Below are positions 50,844 through 59,978 of a stretch of DNA of 64,000 nucleotides, one piece after another. Below the pieces are notes generated by a model. That model ran no database searches, had not been told where the DNA came from, and saw nothing but the letters and a program-made list of their open reading frames with translations. A program made the position numbers and the translations under genes. Origin of the DNA: Halalkaliarchaeum desulfuricum (GTDB lineage Archaea > Halobacteriota > Halobacteria > Halobacteriales > Haloferacaceae); the NCBI RefSeq assembly GCF_002952775.1, contig NZ_CP025066.1, forward strand, positions 2,108,001-2,172,000, read 5' to 3'. How positions within the stretch are numbered: the first letter of the stretch is position 1; each line of letters starts with the position of its first letter.

Positions 50844-51253
50844 TGTGCATCACGCTCCGTCTTCCGTCTGGTCGCCCGCGGCGATTTCACCCACTGTACC
50901 GCGCCGATGCGCCACGCCCACACGAGACCGATGACCAGGATGCCGACGAAAATCAACATCGGGGCGAGCAGCTGCATCGCCGGGACGCCCTGCTCCAGTG
51001 CCGGACGATACACCAGCACCCACGGGAACAGCAGGACCGTCTCGATGTCGAACACGACGAAAAGCAGCGCAACCATGTAGTACTGGATGTTGAATCGCAG
51101 CCTCGCCGTGCCGGTCGGCACCTCACCGCTCTCGTATATGGCGGTTTTACCTTGTTCGGGCACACTCGGTCGGATCAGGGCGGATATCACCATCATCGAC
51201 AGGCCGATGGCGAATCCGACGACCGCGAGCGCGCCAATCGCTATCCAGCTCAT
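50840..51253 (-). CDS. nuoA: NADH-quinone oxidoreductase subunit A
   Basis: A 137-residue three-span subunit, first gene of the nuo operon. The conserved segment YESGEVPTGTARLRFNIQYYMVALLFVVFDIETVLLFPW contains the family's F-D-x-E motif. ATG 51253 is preferred over a longer frame to 51352 because the strong TATA box at 51291-51302 lies inside that longer version. Confidence 0.93.
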   Translation of the reverse strand: MSWIAIGALAVVGFAIGLSMMVISALIRPSVPEQGKTAIYESGEVPTGTARLRFNIQYYMVALLFVVFDIETVLLFPWVLVYRPALEQGVPAMQLLAPMLIFVGILVIGLVWAWRIGAVQWVKSPRATRRKTERDAQ

Positions 51254-51290
51254 TAGGGGAGTTCTCCGTAACGCTCGGGGGTTGGATGCC

Positions 51291-51302
51291 CCAATATATA
51301 AG
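51291..51302 (-). promoter_or_regulatory. Promoter of the nuo operon
   Basis: The minus-strand sequence CTTATATATTGG is a near-consensus archaeal TATA box. It is about 43 nt before ATG 51253, giving a predicted leader of about 15-20 nt. It should drive the ten-kilobase, eleven-gene operon. Confidence 0.7.
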
Positions 51303-51370
51303 GGTTGATTCTTAGTCGAGAACCCGTTTAAGTCACCGTGCGAAACCGACACACGGCAGTCTGTCGTCGG

Positions 51371-52999
51371 TCAGTCGTGCCGGAAACACCGCCGCCCGGT
51401 GAACGCCATCGCCATGTCGTTGTCGTCGGCGGCCTCGATCACGTCTGCGTCGTTGACGGAGCCTCCCGGCTGGATCACCGCGCCGACACCGGCGTCGGCG
51501 GCGTCCTCGATCCCGTCGGGGAACGGGAAGAACGCGTCCGAGGCCATCACCGCACCTTCGGCGGACTTCCCGTCTGCGTCCGTTTCGGCTTTCATTGCGG
51601 CGATGTTCACCGCGTCGACGCGGCTGACCTGCCCGACACCGAGCCCGACCGTCTCCGTGCCGGTCGCGAAGACGATTCCGTTCGATTTGACGTGTTTGAG
51701 CGTCTTCCAGGCGAACAGCATCGTCTCGATCTCCTCGTCGGTCGGCTCCCGCTCGGTGACGACTTCGAGGTCGTCGACCGTCGGCGCCCACTCGTCCCGT
51801 TGCTGGAGGAGACGTCCGCCGACGATCGGCTTTTCGGCCATCGGCGGTCGATCCGCGTCGCCACTGGTGTCTCCCCCGGTCGATCGCTCGCCGAACGGGC
51901 CGACCTCGAGCACCCGAAGATCCGACCGATCGCCCAGCACCTCGACTGCCCCGTCGGTGTAGCCGGGTGCGACGACGACCTCCTTGAAGGAATCGACGAT
52001 CCGCTCTGCGGTCTCGACGTCACAGGTCCGGTTGAGGGAGACGACCCCCCCGAACGCGGACTTCGCGTCCGTTCGCAACGCGCGATCGTATGCGTCTGCA
52101 AGCGTATCGGCGGTCGCACAGCCGGCCGGATTGGCGTGTTTGATCACGGCTGCGGCCGGCTCGTCGAACTCCCGGACGAGCAGCAACGCGGCGTCGGCGT
52201 CGTTGTAGTTGTTGTACGACAGCGCCTTCGCCCCCTCGTTGAGTTGCCTGGCTCCCACTACGTTCGGCTCCTCGCAGGTCGGATCCGCGTAGACGGCCGA
52301 CTCCTGGTGGGGGTTTTCTCCGTACCGCAGCGTCCGGACGCGGTCGCTGGACGCGAGCCGGCGTTCCGGGAACGCGTGGTCGGCGTCACCGCCGACGTGG
52401 ACGTCGGTCGGCCGTCCCTCCTCGTCGCGCTCGAGGGTTACGCGGTTCTCGGCGAACCACCGCACTGCTCGCGGATACGCCACGTATTCGGCGCGTTCGA
52501 GCACCCGTCGTTTCAGCGACGCCTCGTCGTCGTCCCCGTACACGGGCACCGGTTCCTGTGTCACGATCGGCCCGCCGTCCACTTCCTCGGTCACGACGTG
52601 TACCGTGCAGCCGGAGGTGCGGACGCCGGCTTTGAGGACTTCTTCGTGGGCGTTTGCTCCCGGAAACGCGGGCAGAAGTGACGGATGGACGTTCAGCGTC
52701 GTCGGCGCACGGTCCAGAAACTCGTCGGTCAACACCCGCATGTAGCCGTCGAGACACACCAGATCGAAGTCGTACGGTTCGAGACGCTCGAGCAACCGTC
52801 GCTCGTGGGACGCCCGCGACTCGTCGCCCTCTCGCTCGATCACTTCCGTCGGGATCCCGCGCTCGGAGGCCGCCTCAACCACGGGCGCACCGTCGTGGTT
52901 CGTGGCCACGACGGCGAACTCGGCCCCGCCGGGCGCGATCTCGTCGATCCGAAGCAGGTTCCGTCCCCGATTGCTCGCCAGTCCAGCGAGTTTCACCAT
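51371..52999 (-). CDS. purNH: Fused PurN (GAR transformylase) and PurH AICAR-transformylase domain
   Basis: A 542-residue bifunctional purine enzyme. The N-terminal PurN domain (about 1-185) has GLASNRGRNLL, NHDGAPV and the formyl-transfer loop NVHPSLLPAFPGANAHEEVL. The C-terminal PurH AICARFT domain (about 210-542) has RYGENPHQ, KALSYNNYNDADAALLL, KHANPAGCA, LFAWKTLKHVKSNG and the final DAFFPFPDGI. The IMP-cyclohydrolase domain of bacterial PurH is absent; haloarchaea are expected to use a separate PurO. ATG 52999 has a GGGAGGG about 8 nt upstream. It is divergent from purB. Confidence 0.93.
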   Translation of the reverse strand: MVKLAGLASNRGRNLLRIDEIAPGGAEFAVVATNHDGAPVVEAASERGIPTEVIEREGDESRASHERRLLERLEPYDFDLVCLDGYMRVLTDEFLDRAPTTLNVHPSLLPAFPGANAHEEVLKAGVRTSGCTVHVVTEEVDGGPIVTQEPVPVYGDDDEASLKRRVLERAEYVAYPRAVRWFAENRVTLERDEEGRPTDVHVGGDADHAFPERRLASSDRVRTLRYGENPHQESAVYADPTCEEPNVVGARQLNEGAKALSYNNYNDADAALLLVREFDEPAAAVIKHANPAGCATADTLADAYDRALRTDAKSAFGGVVSLNRTCDVETAERIVDSFKEVVVAPGYTDGAVEVLGDRSDLRVLEVGPFGERSTGGDTSGDADRPPMAEKPIVGGRLLQQRDEWAPTVDDLEVVTEREPTDEEIETMLFAWKTLKHVKSNGIVFATGTETVGLGVGQVSRVDAVNIAAMKAETDADGKSAEGAVMASDAFFPFPDGIEDAADAGVGAVIQPGGSVNDADVIEAADDNDMAMAFTGRRCFRHD

Positions 53000-53186
53000 G
53001 TGTGGTCCCTCCCTGCGACGGCGGAAAACCGTTCCGGTCAATCCACTCGACTCTCGGATATCTATCCATGTTCTCGGGTATATTTCCGTGTTTATCGACG
53101 TTTCCGCGGGGGTATATGCACGCCCGTGGCCAGCCCGTGCCGTCCGCACCGACAGCCTTTTGCGCGTTCCGAGGGCACGAGCGGGC

Positions 53187-54641
53187 ATGACCAGAGACTC
53201 CGTTCCGTCGACGTGGGAAACGGGTGCGCCCTCTGACCTTTCGCGATCGGATCCGCTCGCAGCCGTCTCTCCACTCGACGGACGCTACGCGGACCACACC
53301 GCAGCACTTTCGCCGTACGCGAGCGAGGCGGGATTGATGCGGGCCCGGGTGCACGTCGAGGCGGCGTATCTGCTCGCGCTGGCCGACCTCGAGGCCGTCC
53401 CGCTTTCTGTTTCCCGCGACGACCGGGCAGTGATCCGAGACGTCGTCGAGTCGTTCGACGCCGAAGACGCCGACCTCGTCAAGCGCCTGGAAACGGAGGG
53501 AGCACACGGATACGAGAGAACGAACCACGACGTGAAAGCGATCGAGTACTTCCTCCGGATACGGTTGGGGACTTCCGGCGGTATCGACGACACCGAACGG
53601 CTGTTCCCGTGGATCCACTTCGGACTGACAAGCGAGGACGTCAACAACCTGGCTCATCGGTTGCTCGTCCGCGATGCCGTCGAGGAGGTGCTGTTGCCGG
53701 CGGCTCGCGAAGTCCGGGACCGACTGACGTCGATGGCACGGGAGCACCGGAACGTTCCGATGCTCGCCCGCACGCACGGTCAACCTGCAACGCCGACCAC
53801 GTTCGGCAAAGAGATGGCCGTCTACGCGGCGCGGGTCCGCACTGCCGAGGCTCGCCTGGTCGCAGCTGTCGACGGCCTCGCCGGGAAGCTCGCCGGGGCG
53901 TCGGGGACCTACGCCGCACACCACGCGGCCTACCCGGACGTGGACTGGCGGGCGTTCTCGCGGTCGTTCGTCGAATCGCTCGGGCTCGAACACCGACCGC
54001 TCGCGACTCAGGTGAACCCCTGTGACGACCTGGCTGAACTGTTCGACGCGCTGCGGGGCGTCAACAACGTTCTGCGGGACCTGGCGCTCGACGCCTGGCT
54101 GTACATCTCCGATCGGTATCTCGGCCAGGAGACCGCCGAGGGTGAGACTGGATCCTCCACGATGCCCCACAAGGTGAACCCGATCGACTTCGAGAACGCG
54201 GAAGGTAACCTCTCGAAGGCGAACAGCGATCTCGCGTTCCTCGCGGACTACGTGACCACGTCCCGGCTCCAGCGCGATCTCTCGGACTCGACGGTGAAAC
54301 GGAACGTCGGTGCCGCCCTGGCGCACTGTCTGGTCGCCTACTCGAAACTCGCGAACGGGCTCGAGAAAGTGACGCCCAACGAGCAGGTGATGCGCGAGGA
54401 ACTCGAGGCAACTCCCGAAGTGATCGGCGAGGCGGTCCAGACGATCCTGCGGCGGGAGGGAGACACCGACGCGTACGAACGGGTGAAACAGCTCACACGC
54501 GGTCAGCGGGTAACTCTCGAGGCGTTCAGGGAGTTGTTCGCCGAGCTCGACGTCGACGAGTCGGTACGTACGGAGCTGCAGGAGCTGACACCTGTCGGAT
54601 ACACGGGGCTGGCTGACGAACTCGTCGACGAACTCGAGTGA
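53187..54641 (+). CDS. purB: Adenylosuccinate lyase
   Basis: Cleaves SAICAR and adenylosuccinate in purine synthesis. The 484 residues have SPLDGRYADHTAALSPYASE near the N-terminus, HFGLTSEDVNNLAHRLL, ARTHGQPATPTTFGKEMA, and the fumarase-family signature GSSTMPHKVNPIDFENAEGN (about residues 318-337) with the catalytic Ser/Lys. A longer frame to 52902 is rejected because it runs through purNH. A T-rich GCCTTTTGC box about 27 nt before ATG 53187 suggests a leaderless start. Confidence 0.96.
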   Translation: MTRDSVPSTWETGAPSDLSRSDPLAAVSPLDGRYADHTAALSPYASEAGLMRARVHVEAAYLLALADLEAVPLSVSRDDRAVIRDVVESFDAEDADLVKRLETEGAHGYERTNHDVKAIEYFLRIRLGTSGGIDDTERLFPWIHFGLTSEDVNNLAHRLLVRDAVEEVLLPAAREVRDRLTSMAREHRNVPMLARTHGQPATPTTFGKEMAVYAARVRTAEARLVAAVDGLAGKLAGASGTYAAHHAAYPDVDWRAFSRSFVESLGLEHRPLATQVNPCDDLAELFDALRGVNNVLRDLALDAWLYISDRYLGQETAEGETGSSTMPHKVNPIDFENAEGNLSKANSDLAFLADYVTTSRLQRDLSDSTVKRNVGAALAHCLVAYSKLANGLEKVTPNEQVMREELEATPEVIGEAVQTILRREGDTDAYERVKQLTRGQRVTLEAFRELFAELDVDESVRTELQELTPVGYTGLADELVDELE

Positions 54642-54678
54642 CCTGTCCGGATCCGTCGCCCGCGCTCCGGAGTAGTGA

Positions 54679-55854
54679 TCATCTCCGTCCGAGTAGCTCC
54701 CTGACAGCGATCGAAAGCGCCGTGGCCGCCTGCCTGACCGACGTGACACTGACGTACTCCCGGTCGGCGTGAGCCACGGGACCCGTCTCGTCGGCGAGGC
54801 TCCCCGGCCCGAAGACGACGGTCGGTGCGGGCGCGAAGTAGGACGCCTCCGTCGCGGCGGCGAACGGACGGACGTCGCCGCAGTCGTCGTCGCCCGTGGC
54901 GGCGGTAGCGGCAGCTTCCGAGAGCGTTTTCACCAGTTCGTGATCGGGGTCGGTGGCGAACGACTCGAGAAACGGCGACGGGCGATCCGTGAGTGCGAAC
55001 GAGACGCCGACGTTGTCCGGAACTTCCTCGCGGACGGCGGCCTCCAGCGCGGTCCGGAACTCGTCTGCCGTCTCCGGCGGGATCGGACGGCGGTCGACGA
55101 CGAGCCGACACGACGCAGGAACCTGGTTCGTCGACTCTCCACCCTCGACGGTCGTCGGCACGAGCGAGGGTGCACCCAGTTGCGGATGTGGGTTCGCGCC
55201 ATCGTCGAACCGCCTGATCGCGGTCAGGGTCCCCTCCAGCGCCGCCACCGCGTTGACCCCGCTTTCGGGTTCGGCGGCGTGGGCCCCCACGCCGTCGAGA
55301 TCGATCGTCCCCTGAAACCGCCCCTTTGCGGCGGTACAGACGTCGAGTTCGGTCGGCTCGCCGACGACGTACATGTCACCCGAAAGCGCGTCGTCGGTGC
55401 CCGGAAGGCGGCCCGTGAGCGCGGCCGCACCGGTCGATAGAGTCTCCTCGTCGGGGGTGACCGCCAGGGTGAGTCGGCCGGTTTCCGGCCGGGCCGAGAG
55501 GAACGCCGAAACCATCGCCGCGAGCGGTCCCTTGGCGTCGCAGGCGCCGCGGCCGCGGATCACCTCGCTTTTGTCGCCGTCGGTCCCGCTTTGATCGCGT
55601 TCGAAGGGAACGTGTGGCGACACGGTGTCGAGGTGGGTGTTGAAAACCAGGTGTGGGCCGGCCGCAGGTGCCGTCGACTCGGTTCGGGCGAGCGTGTTCC
55701 CGTGGTCGTCGACGGTTACCTGGACGGAGGGATCGGCGTGGCGTCGAATGGTTTCCACGAGGAACTCCCTGACGTCTTCGACGTCCTCGTTCGACGGGTG
55801 TTGTACTGCCGTCTCGAGGAACGCGATCGGATCGAACTCCGGGTGTTCACTCAC
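54679..55854 (-). CDS. dapE: M20-family succinyl-diaminopimelate desuccinylase
   Basis: Removes succinate from N-succinyl-LL-diaminopimelate in the succinylase branch of lysine synthesis. The 391-residue M20 peptidase has metal ligands in NTHLDTVS, RGRGACDAKGPLAAMVSA and TPDEETLSTG. A dimerisation domain covers about residues 185-290, and a late His occurs in GPVAHADREYV. Other M20 enzymes (ArgE, LysK) look alike; position at the end of the dap operon decides the assignment. It starts at GTG 55854, 27 nt after the dapF stop. Confidence 0.85.
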   Translation of the reverse strand: MSEHPEFDPIAFLETAVQHPSNEDVEDVREFLVETIRRHADPSVQVTVDDHGNTLARTESTAPAAGPHLVFNTHLDTVSPHVPFERDQSGTDGDKSEVIRGRGACDAKGPLAAMVSAFLSARPETGRLTLAVTPDEETLSTGAAALTGRLPGTDDALSGDMYVVGEPTELDVCTAAKGRFQGTIDLDGVGAHAAEPESGVNAVAALEGTLTAIRRFDDGANPHPQLGAPSLVPTTVEGGESTNQVPASCRLVVDRRPIPPETADEFRTALEAAVREEVPDNVGVSFALTDRPSPFLESFATDPDHELVKTLSEAAATAATGDDDCGDVRPFAAATEASYFAPAPTVVFGPGSLADETGPVAHADREYVSVTSVRQAATALSIAVRELLGRR

Positions 55855-55881
55855 GGATACAAAGGAAAAATGCGGCTGCCG

Positions 55882-56895
55882 TCACTCGACTGGTCCCTCT
55901 GCAGCCGGCGGATCTTTGGGTTCTTCGGCAACACCTGGAAGCACCGTCCCGGTGTACTCCCGCGTTACCGGACCGGACAGGTGGGCCGGCTCGCCGTCGG
56001 GAATACGAACGCGGAGTTCACCGCCGGGGGGGCGCAGATCGACGACGGTGCCGTCGACGACTCCGAGGTGGGCCGCGACCGCAGCGATCGCAACGGCTCC
56101 AGTCCCACATGCCCTCGTCTCGCCCTCGACCCCACGCTCGTAGGTCCGCTGCTCGAATGTTGCTCCCTCGCCCTCGCTATTTTCGGGGTCATCGACCCGA
56201 GAGGCGACGTTCACGTTCGCCCCGTCCGGGAAGACGTCCGCGTGTCTGATCGGGGGTGCCACCGTCTCGAGGTCGATCTCGTGGACGTCGTCGACGAAGG
56301 CGACCGCGTGAGGAACGCCGGTGTCGACTGCCGTGACGGTCAATTCCCCGATCTCACGTTCGACTACCGCCTCGTCGATCCGGGGGATTCCCATTTCGAT
56401 TTCGACGTATCCGTCGCCCGGTTCGCCCGGGTCGACTGTCGCGTGTCGGGTCCCGGCCATCGTGTCGATCATGAACTCGATCTCGCCGGTTCGCTCGTGG
56501 GCCCACTGTGCGGCACACCTGGCGCCGTTGCCACACATCGCCGCCACCGAGCCGTCCGGCTGGACGAGCGTCATCACGACACGCGGTGGCGTAAACTCCG
56601 GGGAGAGATCCAGAAAGAGAACGCCGTCCGCGCCGGTCCTGGGTTCGGGGACCACCGCTTCCGGAAGGGCCGATCCGGAGCCGCCGTCGAGTGCAGTCGC
56701 CCCACCGTCGGGGCGGGACGGATGCTCATCCCCGTTCTGAAGACGGGAGACGCCAGTACTTCGATCGCACACTGCCGTCGCGAACGCTCGTCGGTCCGGG
56801 ATCCCCCGGACTGCGGGGTGACTCGCGTCGACGACGACGAAGTCGTTTCCTGCTCCGTGGTACTTCTCGAACGGGGCTGCGTGAGTTTGGCTCAT
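55882..56895 (-). CDS. dapF: Diaminopimelate epimerase with internal insertion
   Basis: Converts LL- to meso-diaminopimelate. The two catalytic cysteines are in MCGNGARCAAQ and RACGTGAVAIAA. FEKYHGAGNDFVVVD marks the N-terminus. At 337 residues it is about 55 longer than usual. Most of the surplus is a low-complexity stretch (about residues 48-90) inserted between CDRSTGV and TGADGVLF, which are normally almost contiguous in this family. The C-terminal 15 residues are Pro/Glu-rich. Its start overlaps lysA by 4 nt. Confidence 0.93.
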   Translation of the reverse strand: MSQTHAAPFEKYHGAGNDFVVVDASHPAVRGIPDRRAFATAVCDRSTGVSRLQNGDEHPSRPDGGATALDGGSGSALPEAVVPEPRTGADGVLFLDLSPEFTPPRVVMTLVQPDGSVAAMCGNGARCAAQWAHERTGEIEFMIDTMAGTRHATVDPGEPGDGYVEIEMGIPRIDEAVVEREIGELTVTAVDTGVPHAVAFVDDVHEIDLETVAPPIRHADVFPDGANVNVASRVDDPENSEGEGATFEQRTYERGVEGETRACGTGAVAIAAVAAHLGVVDGTVVDLRPPGGELRVRIPDGEPAHLSGPVTREYTGTVLPGVAEEPKDPPAAEGPVE

Positions 56896-58202
56896 TCGTG
56901 ATCCTCCAGTGGCTCGATCGGTCGCTCGACCCGGGTGAGGTCCTCGACGGTTTCCCTGTGTCGAACCGGACGAGAGTCCGACAGGTCGGATCCGTCGACG
57001 GCGACTTCCGCGGGACGGGGACGGGAGTTGTACTGACTCGCCATCTCGTACCCGTACGCTCCGGCGATCCCCACGGCGAGGACGTCGCCGCGCTCGGGCC
57101 GGGTGAGCGGACGATTGTCACAAAAGACATCGGCACTTTCACAAATAGGTCCCGCGACTGTGGCAGGTATCGCCTCCTGGGATAGGTTCGCTGACAGGTT
57201 CGCGATCGGGTGATAGGCGTCGTACAGCGCCGGCCGGATCAGGTCGGTCATGCCGGCGTCGACGCCGACGATCGTCGTATCCGGCGTCGGCTTGACCGTG
57301 TTGACACGGGTCAACAGGACGCCGGCGTCGGCGACGACGTAGCGTCCGGGTTCGATCGCGAGCCGGGCCGCGTCGCCGTCCCGTCCCGGTACAGTCCCCA
57401 GCGCGTCCCTCGTGGCTGCGGCAACTGCATTCAGATCCAGCGGCGGTTCCTCCTCCCGGTACGGGACGCCGAAGCCGCCGCCGACGTCGACGTACTCGAG
57501 CCCCGGCAGTCCCTCGACCGAGAGTTCTTCGGCGACCGTCCGTGCCAACTCCCCCATTCGACCGACGAGTTCGCGGTGGTCCGCGAGATCTGCCCCCGAG
57601 ATCCCGGAGCCGGCGTGTGCGTGCAGTCCGACGAGATCGAACCGCCGCGCCGCGTCGATGGCGGTCTCCGGTGCGCGGGAAAGCGGCACGCCGAACTTCG
57701 CGTGCCCGCCGGTCCGGACCTTCTCGTGGTGGCCGGCGCCGATCCCGGGGTTGACGCGAAGACACACTCGACCGTCGAAACCGCGCTCGTCGAGCCGATC
57801 GAGAGTGTCGGCCGCGCCGACGGTGACCGTGATGTCGGGATGATCGTCCCATGCGGAGACGACCGCATCGAGGTCGCGGGCGGGCGGGTTCACCGCTGTG
57901 TAGTGAAGGCTGTCTCCCCGGAAGCCGGCGGCCAGCGCTCGCTCGACCTCGCCTGCGGAGGCACATTCGGCGTCGAGCCCGGCCCGTCGGACCGTCTCCA
58001 GGACCGAACGCCCGGTGTGGGCCTTGACAGCGTATCTGACCTCCGCCTCCGGAAACGCGTCACGGAGCCGATTGCAGTTCTCACTGACGCGCTCGAGATC
58101 GATGACGTATAGGGGGGTTTCGAACTCCTCGGCGAGTGCTGTGAGTCCGTCCGTGTCCCAGTCGTCGAGTCGACGGATCCGGTCGTCGTTCGTTCCGTCC
58201 AT
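56892..58202 (-). CDS. lysA: Diaminopimelate decarboxylase
   Basis: The last step of lysine synthesis, decarboxylating meso-diaminopimelate. The 436-residue fold-type III PLP enzyme has the PLP lysine in RYAVKAHTGRSV (about residue 62), HAHAGSGI, YVDVGGGFGVPY for the phosphate, EPGRYVVADAG, CESADVFC with the substrate cysteine, and GAYGYEMAS with the catalytic Tyr. ATG 58202 is 1 nt after the dapD stop; a longer frame is rejected. Confidence 0.95.
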   Translation of the reverse strand: MDGTNDDRIRRLDDWDTDGLTALAEEFETPLYVIDLERVSENCNRLRDAFPEAEVRYAVKAHTGRSVLETVRRAGLDAECASAGEVERALAAGFRGDSLHYTAVNPPARDLDAVVSAWDDHPDITVTVGAADTLDRLDERGFDGRVCLRVNPGIGAGHHEKVRTGGHAKFGVPLSRAPETAIDAARRFDLVGLHAHAGSGISGADLADHRELVGRMGELARTVAEELSVEGLPGLEYVDVGGGFGVPYREEEPPLDLNAVAAATRDALGTVPGRDGDAARLAIEPGRYVVADAGVLLTRVNTVKPTPDTTIVGVDAGMTDLIRPALYDAYHPIANLSANLSQEAIPATVAGPICESADVFCDNRPLTRPERGDVLAVGIAGAYGYEMASQYNSRPRPAEVAVDGSDLSDSRPVRHRETVEDLTRVERPIEPLEDHE

Positions 58203-58203
58203 T

Positions 58204-59043
58204 TCACTCCCGTAGCGTTCCCTCTCGCCGCGTCGCTTCCAAGGTCTCCTCTTCGACGTGGGTGGCGACGACGGCGGGTTTGTACGCGCCACCCTCGAGC
58301 AGATCGTGATTCGACACCGATGACTCCACATACCGGATGAACGCCCGCCGGTTTCCTGGAAGATGGCCGTAGACGACCTTCTCATCGACCAGATCGTACA
58401 CCGGGATCCGCGGCGTGAGGAGGGTGTTCTCTCCGACGACGCTGTTTTCGCCGATCCTGAACCCCGAGGTCACCCGACAGCCGGCACCCAGCGAGACGCC
58501 GTCCTCGATTATTACCGGAGCGTCCTCGATCGGTTCCAGCACACCGCCGATCAACGTGTTCGCCCCCAGCTTCACGTCCTCGCCGATCTGGGCACACGAG
58601 CCTACCGTGTCACACGAGTCGACGAGCGTTCCGTCGCCGACGGACGCGCCGACGTTGACGAACGCCGGGCTCATGACGATGCAGTCGGCGCCGAGGTGAG
58701 CACCGCGACGAATCACCGTTCCGTCGGGCGTGTTTCTCGTTCCCCGATCGCCGAGGTCGTCGGTGCGGCGAAGCGGGAGCACGTCGTAGTAGGTGACGCC
58801 GCCGTACTCCCGCGGTTGGGTTTCGCGGAGGCCGAAGTTGAGCAAAACCCCTCGCTTCACCCACTCGTTTGCCTCCCAGCTTTCGACGTCGTCGCCGGTC
58901 TTTTCGGCCGCACGGATCTCCCCTGCCTCCAGCGCTTCGAGGAACGCCTCCAGGGTGGCCAGGTCCTCGTCGTCCGCTTGCTCGGCAGTCAGACCGTTCT
59001 CGTACCGGTGCCACAGATCGTCGATTGCAGATTCGAGCGTCAT
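58204..59043 (-). CDS. dapD: Tetrahydrodipicolinate N-succinyltransferase
   Basis: Transfers succinate from succinyl-CoA to tetrahydrodipicolinate. The 279-residue protein has an N-terminal helical domain (about 1-95) and a left-handed beta-helix of hexapeptide repeats (about 105-230; GAHLGADCIVMSPAFVNVGASVGDGTLV, IGEDVKLGANTLIGG, IGENSVVGENT). This is DapD rather than the acetyltransferase DapH, as its length, N-terminal domain and the linked dapE all indicate. Its ATG overlaps the dapB stop (ATGA). Confidence 0.92.
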   Translation of the reverse strand: MTLESAIDDLWHRYENGLTAEQADDEDLATLEAFLEALEAGEIRAAEKTGDDVESWEANEWVKRGVLLNFGLRETQPREYGGVTYYDVLPLRRTDDLGDRGTRNTPDGTVIRRGAHLGADCIVMSPAFVNVGASVGDGTLVDSCDTVGSCAQIGEDVKLGANTLIGGVLEPIEDAPVIIEDGVSLGAGCRVTSGFRIGENSVVGENTLLTPRIPVYDLVDEKVVYGHLPGNRRAFIRYVESSVSNHDLLEGGAYKPAVVATHVEEETLEATRREGTLRE

Positions 59044-59978
59044 CTGTCGTCTCCGTTGTCGATTGCGTTCTGGTTCGTTTCGTCCATCGTTTTGTCCGGC
59101 GATGCTCCTGCGGTCGCTTGCCTCGAAGGGTCGGACTCTTCGTCCACGACGTCGGGCTCTTCGTCTACGACGTCGGACTCCCCATCGACGACATCGGAAA
59201 ACGCGTACCGTCCGGGGCTCCGGCCTGCGAGCCACGCCGCCGCGTCGAGCGCTCCGGCCGCGAATACGCCCCGATCGCCCGCCCGGTGGGAAAGCGAGAG
59301 CGTCTCCCGGTTGCCCGCAAGGAGGAGTTCGTGCTCGCCGGTTATGTCGCCCGCCCGGCGCGCGTGAACGCCGATCTCGCCGGCGATCCTGGGCTGGTCA
59401 CCCTCTCTGCCGTGCACCCGACCGGGCGCGTCGGCACCGTCGCCGACGATCGCCTCGATGTCCTCGAGGATCGTCTTTGCGGTGCCCGACGGCGCGTCCC
59501 GCTTGCCGTTGTGATGGGTCTCGGTGAGTTCGACGTCGTAGTCGGGCAGTGCCCCGACCGCCTCCCGAACCGCCCGACGGAGCGCCATGATCCCCCGGGA
59601 GAAGTTCGACGCCACCAGTACGGGAACCGATTCGCTCGCCCGATCGAGCGCCTCGCGGTCGTCGTCGTCGAACCCGGTCGTCCCGGTCACGAGGGGAACG
59701 TTCGCCTCGGCGCAGGCGTCGGCGTATCCGACGGTCGCTGCCGGCGCGGTGAAGTCGACGAGGACGTCCGGCTCGACCTCCGAGAGCGCTTCCGCGAGGG
59801 GGTCACTCCCCTCGGCGGTTCGAACCGGCACGCCCGCGACCTCGCCTATGGTCGACCTGTTGACCGCGAGCGCGACGTCGAGGTCGTCGCGTTCGTTCGC
59901 GAGGTCGATCACCTCCCGTCCCATCCGACCGCCGGCCCCGGTGACCGCGACCCGGACGGGATGACGCTGCCGACTCAC
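59040..59978 (-). CDS. dapB: 4-hydroxy-tetrahydrodipicolinate reductase with repetitive C-terminal tail
   Basis: An NAD(P)H-dependent reductase of lysine synthesis. The N-terminal VTGAGGRMGREVI binds nucleotide, GTTGFDDDDRE follows, and ETHHNGKRDAPSGTAKTI holds the catalytic His-His and Lys. The core ends near residue 256 (SPGRYAF). A further ~56 acidic residues follow, including three 7-residue units of S/P-DVVD-G/E-E (about 262-282), and are probably disordered. It starts at GTG 59978, overlapping the dapA stop (GTGA). Confidence 0.93.
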   Translation of the reverse strand: MSRQRHPVRVAVTGAGGRMGREVIDLANERDDLDVALAVNRSTIGEVAGVPVRTAEGSDPLAEALSEVEPDVLVDFTAPAATVGYADACAEANVPLVTGTTGFDDDDREALDRASESVPVLVASNFSRGIMALRRAVREAVGALPDYDVELTETHHNGKRDAPSGTAKTILEDIEAIVGDGADAPGRVHGREGDQPRIAGEIGVHARRAGDITGEHELLLAGNRETLSLSHRAGDRGVFAAGALDAAAWLAGRSPGRYAFSDVVDGESDVVDEEPDVVDEESDPSRQATAGASPDKTMDETNQNAIDNGDDR

